Source: Clostridiales bacterium (GTDB taxonomy: Bacteria; Bacillota; Clostridia; Lachnospirales; CAG-274). From it: a stretch of DNA of 11,825 nt. Where the stretch lies: the NCBI GenBank assembly GCA_021203425.1, contig JAJQBF010000088.1, forward strand, positions 1 to 11,825, read 5' to 3'. The translations under genes were made by a program, and so were the position numbers. Positions within the stretch are counted from its first letter, which is position 1. The number at the start of each line of letters is the position of its first letter. The notes under the pieces are model-generated. The model saw only the letters and a program-made list of their open reading frames with translations, was not told the origin of the DNA and did no database searches. Positions 6,405-11,825 of this stretch are shown piece by piece.

Positions 6405-6433
6405 CATATACCAGTTAAGCTAAACTGAGCCAA
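6405..6433 (-). promoter_or_regulatory. Candidate sigma-A promoter for the nuclease-trmK-nif3 operon
   Basis: On the minus strand TTGGCT (6433-6428) and TATATG (6410-6405) are separated by 17 bases, with TGG before the -10 (extended -10). It lies just after the rpoD terminator, where a new promoter is needed. The predicted transcript start (about 6398) falls within the RBS of the ATG at 6387, so translation of that first gene from it would be nearly leaderless, but trmK would be served. Confidence 0.33.
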
Positions 6434-6440
6434 ATTGTTT

Positions 6441-6468
6441 AAAAAAGCGGACGGGTTTACGTCCGCTT
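6441..6468 (-). terminator. Intrinsic terminator after rpoD
   Basis: On the minus strand AAGCGGACG and CGTCCGCTT form a perfect 9-bp stem (6445-6468) with a 6-base loop, followed by six T (6446-6441). It starts five bases after the rpoD stop and should end the dgt-dnaG-rpoD transcript. Confidence 0.92.
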
Positions 6469-6472
6469 ATCA

Positions 6473-7555
6473 TCAGTCTATAAAATCCTTAAGTTTTTTG
6501 CTCCTGCTGGGGTGGCGGAGTTTTCTGAGCGCCTTTGCCTCAATCTGTCTTATACGTTCTCTTGTAACCTGGAACTGTTGACCTACCTCTTCAAGAGTTC
6601 TTGCTCTTCCGTCTATAAGGCCGAACCTTAAGCAGAGAACATTTTTTTCTCTTTCGGTTAAGGTTTCGAGAACCTCAAGAAGCTGTTCCTTAAGAAGTGT
6701 AAAGGCGGCTGCGTCTGCCGGCGCCGGAATATCCTCGTCGGGAATAAAGTCTCCCAAATGGCTGTCTTCCTCTTCGCCGATAGGTGTTTCAAGAGAAACA
6801 GGCTCCTGGGCGATTCTTCTGATTTCCCTAACCTTATCCTCGGGCATCTGCATATTTACGGCAAGCTCTTCGTCTGTAGGCTCTCTACCGTATTCCTGTA
6901 AAAGCTGTCTTGAAACTCTTATGAGCTTGTTTATGGTTTCAACCATATGAACGGGAATTCTTATGGTTCTTGCCTGATCTGCAATAGCCCTTGTTATGGC
7001 TTGTCTTATCCACCATGTGGCATAGGTTGAAAATTTATAGCCTTTTCGGTAGTCGAATTTCTCAACAGCCTTAATAAGACCCAAATTTCCCTCTTGTACA
7101 AGATCCAAAAACTGCATACCTCTGCCTACGTATTTCTTTGCAATAGAAACAACAAGACGAAGATTAGCCTCGGCAAGACGCTGTTTTGCCCTTTCGTCTC
7201 CGGCCTCCATACGCTTTGCCAGTTCAACCTCTTCGGCAGCGGAAAGCAGAGGAACCTTGCCTATTTCCTTCAAATACATACGAACATGGTCGTTTACATA
7301 TGTGTTGTCTGCCGTAAGGGTAAGATCGATATCCTTTGCGGAATCGTTGCTTTCTTCAAGCTCTTCAACACCGTAAACATCGATTTTGTTCTGCTCCAGA
7401 TATTCATAAATCTTGTCCATCTGATCGGCAGTTAAGTCAAAATCCGCCAGTTTAGCTATAATTTGTTTATACTCCAATACATTTTTATTCTTTTTTCCGT
7501 CTGTCAAAAGTTCTTTCATTTTTGCGGCAAATGTAGCCTCATCTAATTGTTTCAA
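6473..7555 (-). CDS. rpoD: Primary RNA polymerase sigma factor RpoD/SigA
   Basis: This housekeeping sigma factor directs RNA polymerase to -35/-10 promoters. The 360-residue product has the short region 1.1 typical of Firmicute SigA (about 1-80), region 1.2 (about 85-118; VRMYLKEIGKVPLLSAAEEV), and region 2 (about 125-195; NLRLVVSIAKKYVGRGMQFL, DLVQEGNLGLIKAVEKFDY, YATWWIRQAITRA). Region 3 follows (about 205-285), then region 4 with the helix-turn-helix TLEEVGQQFQVTRERIRQIE (320-339). The start is TTG at 7555: AAGGAAG lies seven bases upstream and MKQLDEATFAAKMKELL fits the family. The next ATG (codon 13) has no comparable RBS. It follows dnaG by 86 bases, the classic Firmicute primase-sigma order, and is followed at once by a terminator. 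A candidate promoter lies in the dnaG-rpoD gap. Confidence 0.97.
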   Translation of the reverse strand: MKQLDEATFAAKMKELLTDGKKNKNVLEYKQIIAKLADFDLTADQMDKIYEYLEQNKIDVYGVEELEESNDSAKDIDLTLTADNTYVNDHVRMYLKEIGKVPLLSAAEEVELAKRMEAGDERAKQRLAEANLRLVVSIAKKYVGRGMQFLDLVQEGNLGLIKAVEKFDYRKGYKFSTYATWWIRQAITRAIADQARTIRIPVHMVETINKLIRVSRQLLQEYGREPTDEELAVNMQMPEDKVREIRRIAQEPVSLETPIGEEEDSHLGDFIPDEDIPAPADAAAFTLLKEQLLEVLETLTEREKNVLCLRFGLIDGRARTLEEVGQQFQVTRERIRQIEAKALRKLRHPSRSKKLKDFID

Positions 7556-7590
7556 AATTTATCTTCCTTTCCGGTAAATAACACCAACGT

Positions 7591-7613
7591 GTACTGTATA
7601 CCATCGTACTGTA
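7591..7613 (-). promoter_or_regulatory. Candidate rpoD promoter element with duplicated 8-bp site
   Basis: In the dnaG-rpoD gap GTACTGTA occurs twice on the + strand (7591-7598 and 7606-7613), 15 bases apart. The minus strand reads TGGTATACA here, an extended -10 (TATACA at 7600-7595) that would give a leader of about 33 bases before the TTG start. No good -35 is present. The first repeat overlaps the -10, as an operator could. The regulator is unknown. Confidence 0.3.
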
Positions 7614-7634
7614 AAAGAATATGTTTGTGACAAC

Positions 7635-7657
7635 CTTCGTATCATATATATACGAAG
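7635..7657. other. Hairpin across the dnaG stop codon
   Basis: CTTCGTAT (7635-7642) and ATACGAAG (7650-7657) form a perfect 8-bp stem with a 7-base loop spanning the dnaG TGA. No T run follows on the minus strand, so it is not a convincing terminator. It might be an RNA processing or stability element between dnaG and rpoD messages. Confidence 0.4.
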
Positions 7658-9390
7658 AATTTTGTCAGTTTTCTTTTGCTTTCCAAAAGTTTTTTTGCTT
7701 CATTTATGTCGGTTTCCTTATTTATCCTTTCGGTATAATAGGAATTAACTATTGTCTTTATATAATCGTTCAAATTCTTTTGAAGAACAGCCCTGTTGTC
7801 AAATTCACTGTGCTTTGTCAGAATTTCCATAACCCTGTCTCTACCTTCCTCTTTTTCAAAATAATTTATGATATCCGTAGTATAGACAGAGATGCCTTTT
7901 TCTATGTTTTCCGTTATAATACCCCAAAGCTGTTCCAAAAAGCCGTCATTTAAAAATTCGGGCTTAAAAAACTCTGAAATTTTGGGGTAAACAGATGGAT
8001 TATATGAAATAATGTTTATTATACCTTTTTTTGCCGATTCCAAACCGATTTTTTCACCCGTTTTTGCATTTTTGGGTTTCATTTTCCGTTCTGAAATCTC
8101 TTCAAAGGTTTTTTTCTTTTCAAGCTCCGTATTAATAGAGTTTACAGAAACTCCCGTTTCTTCGGCAAGCCGCTTGGCGTAAAGATCCCTCTCCATTTCG
8201 TTGTCGATTGAAGACAAAACCGCTGCGGCGGAGTTAACATAGTCAACCTTCGACTCCATACTGTTCATATTTCTGTTCTTTTTTTCAAGATTAAGTCTGA
8301 AATCAATATGGGGAACGGCGGTTTTAAGGAGTTCGCCGAAGGCGGCGTTTCCGAATTTTTTTATGTACTCGTCAGGATCCTTTGCGTCTGTAACCTGTAA
8401 AACCTTAACCTCAATTCCGCTTTTAAGAAGTACGGGTATGGCTCTTAAAACGGCCTTAACACCGGCTTCATCGCTGTCAAAAAGCAAAATAACCCTGTCG
8501 GCATATCTTTTGAGCAGCTTTGTGTGGTTTTGGTTAAAGCTTGTTCCCAATGCCGCAACGGCATTCCTGAAACCTGCCTGATAAAGGGATATAACGTCCA
8601 TATAGCCTTCAACCAATATAAACTCACGGGTTTTCTCTTTTATTGCAAAATTCATTGAATAAAGATTACTGCTTTTGTTGAAAACAGGTGTTTCGGGGGA
8701 ATTTAAATATTTAGGCTGACCGTCGTCTAAAATTCTGCCTCCGAAACCTATAATTCTGTTATGAACATCGATTATAGGAAACATAAGACGGTTGAAAAAC
8801 TTATCGTGAAGTCTGCCGTTTTTGCCCTCCGAAACAAGACCGCTTTTAAGCATAATCTCTCTGGAATAACCCGATTTTTCCAAAAATTCAACAACACTTC
8901 CGCTTTTATATGAGGAGTAGCCCAAACCGTAAACTCCTCTTATTTTATGGCTTATTCTTCTGTTGTCAAGATACTGCCTTGCAAAATAACCCTCATTACT
9001 TTGAAGTTTGTCATAAAAAAAGCGTGCTGTCTTTTTGTTTATGTCATATATAGTCTGCCTTTCCTCTGCTGCCTTTTTATAATCTCCCGATGTATCAGCC
9101 TCGGGAAGGGGGTAGTTTACCCTGTCGGCAAGGTGTTTAACTGCGTCTATAAAGTCAAAATTACGGCTTTTCATAATATAGCTTATAACGTCCCCCGATT
9201 CACCGCAGCCGAAACAGTGAAAATACTGCTCCCGTGAATTAATACGGAAGGACGGAGTTTTTTCATGATGAAAGGGGCATAAGCCCACATATCCTCCGCT
9301 TTGTGCTTTAAGGGCAACATCTTCCCCTATAACATCGACAATGTCGTTGTTCATTCGCACTTCCTCTATTACATTGTGAGGATAAATCAT
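7642..9390 (-). CDS. dnaG: DNA primase DnaG
   Basis: DnaG makes RNA primers for lagging-strand synthesis at the replication fork together with the DnaB/DnaC-type helicase. The 582-residue product has the CHC2 zinc-binding domain first (C38, H41, C59, C62 in CPFHHEKTPSF...CFGCG), then the catalytic core (about 115-250) with RLMFPIIDVHNRIIGFGGR. A Toprim domain follows, with EGYMD (261-265) and the metal-binding DSDEAG (305-310). The less conserved C-terminal helicase-binding region (about 430-582) completes it. Length is normal for the family. The start is ATG at 9390 with GGAGATGG about eight bases upstream. It is preceded by the dgt-like gene with a 47-base gap and followed by rpoD, as expected for a chromosomal primase operon. 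Confidence 0.97.
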   Translation of the reverse strand: MIYPHNVIEEVRMNNDIVDVIGEDVALKAQSGGYVGLCPFHHEKTPSFRINSREQYFHCFGCGESGDVISYIMKSRNFDFIDAVKHLADRVNYPLPEADTSGDYKKAAEERQTIYDINKKTARFFYDKLQSNEGYFARQYLDNRRISHKIRGVYGLGYSSYKSGSVVEFLEKSGYSREIMLKSGLVSEGKNGRLHDKFFNRLMFPIIDVHNRIIGFGGRILDDGQPKYLNSPETPVFNKSSNLYSMNFAIKEKTREFILVEGYMDVISLYQAGFRNAVAALGTSFNQNHTKLLKRYADRVILLFDSDEAGVKAVLRAIPVLLKSGIEVKVLQVTDAKDPDEYIKKFGNAAFGELLKTAVPHIDFRLNLEKKNRNMNSMESKVDYVNSAAAVLSSIDNEMERDLYAKRLAEETGVSVNSINTELEKKKTFEEISERKMKPKNAKTGEKIGLESAKKGIINIISYNPSVYPKISEFFKPEFLNDGFLEQLWGIITENIEKGISVYTTDIINYFEKEEGRDRVMEILTKHSEFDNRAVLQKNLNDYIKTIVNSYYTERINKETDINEAKKLLESKRKLTKFFVYI

Positions 9391-9423
9391 AAAACCATCT
9401 CCATTATAGTTTTCGACGAAAAT

Positions 9424-9444
9424 GCTTTAATCCTTTTTTAAAGC
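9424..9444 (-). other. Small hairpin at the dgt stop codon
   Basis: GCTTTAA (9424-9430) pairs with TTAAAGC (9438-9444) around a 7-base loop, covering the dgt-like gene's TAA. The minus-strand sequence after it is ATTTTCG, a poor T run, so at most a weak or leaky terminator before dnaG. Confidence 0.3.
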
Positions 9445-10424
9445 CGTAATTTTTCATAAAGTTTTACTACAAACCTGTCTGTCATACCTGCTATATAATC
9501 GCAGATTATTCTTTCTTTAAGCTCGTTTTCACCGTATATATGTAAGTAATCCTGAGGAATGCTGCCGAAATTTTTGTCATAGTAAAAATAAATTCTGCTT
9601 AAATAGGTTTCAAAGGACTTATGCTCCGAAACAACTTCGGGGTTTGTATATATGTTTTTAAACATAAAGCCCCTGAGTTCGTAAAGCGCCTCCTTTGCAG
9701 CGCTGCTCATTTTTATTTTGCCCTCTTCAAGGCTTGTTTTAATAACGTCTTTTACCAAAAAATCTATTCTTGCTGTAACCTTATGCCCTAAAAGAGCGGT
9801 GCAGTCCTTCGGGAGATCCTCTTCCTTAAGCTTTCCGGTTCTTAAGGCATCGTCAATATCATGGTTTACATAGGCTATTTTATCGCTGAGCTGAACAACT
9901 TTGCCCTCGGCGGTCATAGGCTTTCCTGCGCCTCTGTGGTTTAAAATTTCGTCTCTTACTTCGGCGGCAAGGTTTAAACCTCTGCCGTTTTTTTTCAAAC
10001 GTTCAACAATTCTGACACTTTGCTCATTGTGTCTGAATCCTCCGGGAACAACTCTGTTTAAATCGTGTTCGCCGATATGACCGAAAGGGATGTGTCCTAG
10101 GTCATGACCTAAGGCAATAGCCTCGGTTAAGTCTTCGTTCAGCTGAAGTGCCCGGGAGATTGTTCTTGCTATTTGGGAAACCTCTAATGTGTGAGTAAGT
10201 CTTGTTCTGAAATGATCTCCCTCGGGGTAGATAAAAGCCTGTGTTTTATACATAAGCCGTCTGAAAGCCTTAGAGTGAATAACTCTGTCTCTGTCTCGCT
10301 GAAAACAGGTTCTGACGGGACATTCCTCTTCGGGGTAAACTCTCCCTAATGAAAAACGGCTCTTCGCCGCCATAGCCGAAAGCTGATTCAATTCCCGTTC
10401 TTCTGTTATAATTCTTATATCCAT
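9438..10424 (-). CDS. dgt: dGTPase-like HD-domain triphosphohydrolase
   Basis: This is a member of the deoxyguanosinetriphosphate triphosphohydrolase-like HD family, which removes triphosphate from dNTPs. The 328-residue product carries the HD metal site: RTRLTHTLEVSQIAR (H78), LGHDLGHIPFGHIGEHDLN (H107, D108) and QLSDKIAYVNHDIDDA (D181). Upstream of that it has the family segment ECPVRTCFQRDRDRVIHSKA. Its size fits the shorter Firmicute type. The start is ATG at 10424 (MDIRIITEERELNQLS), matching family N-termini, with GAGGG about ten bases before it. The frame is open to 10493, but codons upstream fall in a repeat sequence with no RBS and are probably untranslated. It is the first gene of the dgt-dnaG-rpoD run. 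Substrate preference cannot be read from sequence, so the symbol is family-level. Confidence 0.9.
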   Translation of the reverse strand: MDIRIITEERELNQLSAMAAKSRFSLGRVYPEEECPVRTCFQRDRDRVIHSKAFRRLMYKTQAFIYPEGDHFRTRLTHTLEVSQIARTISRALQLNEDLTEAIALGHDLGHIPFGHIGEHDLNRVVPGGFRHNEQSVRIVERLKKNGRGLNLAAEVRDEILNHRGAGKPMTAEGKVVQLSDKIAYVNHDIDDALRTGKLKEEDLPKDCTALLGHKVTARIDFLVKDVIKTSLEEGKIKMSSAAKEALYELRGFMFKNIYTNPEVVSEHKSFETYLSRIYFYYDKNFGSIPQDYLHIYGENELKERIICDYIAGMTDRFVVKLYEKLRL

Positions 10425-10450
10425 AAGCCCATAGCCCTCAAACTGCATAT

Positions 10451-10474
10451 CTGTCGACAACGCTTTTATAGTAA
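10451..10474 (+). repeat. Solo copy of the MITE-like element's right end
   Basis: The 24 bases here match 10710-10733 at 23 of 24 positions (shared core CGACAACGCTTTTATAGTAA). This is a detached end, in the same orientation, lying 26-50 bases upstream of the dgt start. With the left end at 10501-10512 it also makes a 12-bp inverted pair (10462-10473 with 10501-10512) around a 27-base loop. Confidence 0.85.
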
Positions 10475-10500
10475 ACACCCATATGTGCCGCATACCTCTA

Positions 10501-10732
10501 TACTATAAAAGCCGATTGCTGCGTGCTAAACGCACTCCCTTATCAGAAGTTTTGCACTTCGTACAAAACCGCCTTACGGCGCCGGACGTCTTTCCGGTTC
10601 TCACCGGTCCAAAATTCGCTGCTCCGGACTATCGTCCTACGCTGCTCATTTTGGGGAGGTTGTCTGATATACAGTCACCTATGCAAACTCTGTTTGCCTA
10701 TCTGCCTGTCTATCGACAACGCTTTTATAGTA
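10501..10732. mobile_element. MITE-like element with 12-bp terminal inverted repeats
   Basis: TACTATAAAAGC (10501-10512) and GCTTTTATAGTA (10721-10732) are perfect inverted repeats bounding 232 bp. If the outer TA is target duplication, the ends are CTATAAAAGC...GCTTTTATAG, as expected for small elements mobilised by IS630/Tc1-type transposases; this assignment is inference. The interior is more GC-rich than its surroundings and full of short palindromes: GTTTTG/CAAAAC (10549-10574 region), CCGGA/TCCGG, CCGGT/ACCGG, and CCAAAAT/ATTTTGG around 10610-10656. CGCTGCTC is directly repeated inside the last. It carries no transposase. A 105-codon frame crosses it but looks spurious. Confidence 0.68.
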
Positions 10733-10819
10733 ATAATATTTTCCAAAAATTATTAAAATCCTTTATTTTAGGCATTAAAATCACTGACGGGAAGATTTGA
10801 AAACGAAACTCAACCTACA
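10733..10819. other. AT-rich spacer between the repeat element and the dipeptidase terminator
   Basis: About 87 bases without a gene, conserved motif or clear promoter on either strand. Together with the element and the terminator it fills the gap of about 460 bases between the dgt-like gene and the dipeptidase gene. Confidence 0.5.
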
Positions 10820-10878
10820 AAAGACAGGCTGTTTGAGGTTCTCCGTAAATCAAAGAGAAACCCTGACAACCCGTCTTT
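10820..10878 (-). terminator. Long hairpin terminator downstream of the dipeptidase gene
   Basis: On the minus strand AAAGACGGGTTGT pairs with ACAGCCTGTCTTT (13 pairs, two G-U). An inner helix GGGTTTCTC/GAGAACCTC, with mismatches, closes an 11-base loop. It begins 10 bases after the stop and is followed by TTTTG. The opposite strand also has a T-rich tail (GTCTTTGTTTTG), so it may work in both directions. Confidence 0.65.
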
Positions 10879-10888
10879 GTTTTGTGCT

Positions 10889-11815
10889 TTAAAGATTGTT
10901 TTGGAAGAACATATCCAAATTAGCATAAAATGTCTTTTGGGCAATATCCTCTCCCAAATATTTCTCAATAAGGTTAAAGAAGAAAACGGAATAGCCTACA
11001 TCTTCCAAATTCTTAGGTGTGTTTGTTATTCCGTCATAATCACAGCCCAAGCCTAAAATATTTTCTCCTCCTACATTTAAAATATGTTCAATCTGTCTTA
11101 TAACGTCCTCGTGGTTTGGGTTACCGTCTGAACTTATAAAATCGGCGCAGAGGTTAAAGCCTATAACGCCGCCTAGCTTTGCTATTTCCCTTATTTGGTC
11201 GTTTGTTAAATTTCTGGGGGAGGGGCAAAGCTCATAAGAATTCGAGTGACTTGCCATTATAGGCTTATCGGTAATTGAACAGACATCATAAAAGCCCTTC
11301 TCATTAAGGTGAGATACATCAACGAAAATATCCGCTTTGTTAAGCTCCTTTACGGCTGCCTTTCCGAAATCCGTCAAACCTTCGTCGCTGTCTGCCAAGG
11401 CTCCGGCGCCGAGATTATTTTTTCTGTTCCATGTAAGGGTAAAAATTCTTGCCCCCAAGCCCTGAAGTCTGTGAATGTTTTCAAGGTCGTTTTCTATGGC
11501 TTCGCCGCCCTCAACAGAGAGAAGAGCCGAAGTCACTCTTTTGTTTCTGTTATATATAATATCGGTGTAGCTCCTTGCAAACCTTATAGGATATTTGGTT
11601 TTGTTAAGCTCCGATCTGAAAAATTCAATATATTTAAGGGTACTTTCAAAAGACTTTTCAAGACATTTATCATTAAGCCGTACAGCGAAAAACTGTACGG
11701 GAGCGTTAAAAGCCGTAAGCCTTTTAAAATCTATATGTAAAGTATTCTCTTCCATGCTGACCTTCTTGTCGAAGGCTGTTGTAATAGTGTCGCAATGTAA
11801 ATCAATAAACTGCAT
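10889..11815 (-). CDS. Membrane dipeptidase (peptidase family M19)
   Basis: M19 enzymes are zinc-dependent dipeptidases related to renal dipeptidase; bacterial members hydrolyse a range of dipeptides, some with a D-residue. The 308-residue product shows the metal ligands: H7 and D9 in FIDLHCDT, E102 in SVEGGEA, H169 in VDVSHL, and H190 in ASHSNS. SPRNLTNDQIREIAKLGGVI follows, and GLGCDYDG (256-262) carries the active-site aspartate. Length is normal and there is no signal peptide, so it is probably cytoplasmic despite the family name. ATG at 11815 puts the DLHCDT motif at the usual distance. GGTG at 11822-11825, the last bases of the window, could be the end of its RBS, and a slightly earlier GTG start (11824) cannot be excluded. 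Promoter and upstream neighbours are outside the window. Confidence 0.93.
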   Translation of the reverse strand: MQFIDLHCDTITTAFDKKVSMEENTLHIDFKRLTAFNAPVQFFAVRLNDKCLEKSFESTLKYIEFFRSELNKTKYPIRFARSYTDIIYNRNKRVTSALLSVEGGEAIENDLENIHRLQGLGARIFTLTWNRKNNLGAGALADSDEGLTDFGKAAVKELNKADIFVDVSHLNEKGFYDVCSITDKPIMASHSNSYELCPSPRNLTNDQIREIAKLGGVIGFNLCADFISSDGNPNHEDVIRQIEHILNVGGENILGLGCDYDGITNTPKNLEDVGYSVFFFNLIEKYLGEDIAQKTFYANLDMFFQNNL

Positions 11816-11825
11816 ACATAACACC

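Noticed and set aside
7595..7615. WalR-like box (TGTATA...TGTAAA) before rpoD
   Set aside because: The first half does not match TGTWAH, and the spacing is nine bases instead of five.
7621..7953. Plus-strand frames opposite dnaG and other minus-strand genes
   Set aside because: They lie antisense to intact, well-conserved genes and show no protein family features.
9403..9408. Perfect TATAAT just before dnaG
   Set aside because: The start codon is only 12 bases beyond it and the RBS overlaps the expected transcript start. No -35 box fits, so it is unlikely to be the dnaG promoter.
10483..10800. 105-codon + strand frame across the repeat element
   Set aside because: It spans the inverted-repeat element and its flanks, has no RBS and no recognisable protein features. 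The internal palindromes explain the sequence better.
1..11825. CRISPR array, tRNA, rRNA or riboswitch
   Set aside because: No regularly spaced repeats with unique spacers, cloverleaf-like sequences, rRNA motifs or riboswitch cores were recognised on reading both strands.

Overview
The window looks like chromosomal DNA of an anaerobic Firmicute (class Clostridia). Base composition is AT-rich, ribosome binding sites are strong AGGAGG types, TTG and ATG starts are mixed, and the gene order dgt, dnaG, rpoD, trmK, nif3 resembles the primase-sigma operon of this phylum. I cannot name the genus from sequence alone.

Region 1 (1-2200, + strand) is a small accessory operon. It encodes an SPFH-domain protein with two C-terminal zinc ribbons, a four-helix membrane protein, and a zinc-ribbon/TM2 protein interrupted by an in-frame TGA. 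It ends in a strong intrinsic terminator at 2154-2192. The make-up recalls the Bacillus YdjG/YdjH/YdjI envelope-stress set, but no PspA gene is visible.

Region 2 (2200-3240, + strand) holds a tiny yqzL-like gene coupled to recO by an ATGA overlap. This RecO is short and lacks the zinc-finger cysteines usual in Firmicutes. recO ends in a 4-base convergent overlap with the next operon.

Region 3 (3234-6390, - strand) reads, in transcription order: a frameshifted PD-(D/E)XK nuclease/transposase-like gene (Rpn/PDDEXK_2 type), trmK, nif3, and a membrane-anchored protein with two copies of an extracellular repeat. The nuclease gene sits between rpoD and trmK, genes that are close neighbours in relatives. 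A one-base homopolymer change (7 T where 6 restore the frame) breaks it near its start.

Region 4 (6440-10425, - strand) is dgt-like, dnaG and rpoD, closed by a textbook terminator (6441-6468) just after rpoD. Just upstream of dgt lies a 232-bp element (10501-10732) with 12-bp terminal inverted repeats ending in TA, plus a detached third copy of one end. This is MITE-like and forms the 5' flank of dgt.

Region 5 (10820-11825, - strand) is an M19 membrane dipeptidase with a long terminator hairpin after it. Its upstream side is cut by the window edge.

No tRNA, rRNA, CRISPR array or prophage was seen. The most unusual items are the two apparently broken genes (one nonsense, one homopolymer frameshift), the MITE-like element, the zinc-finger-less RecO and the SPFH/zinc-ribbon/TM2 operon.
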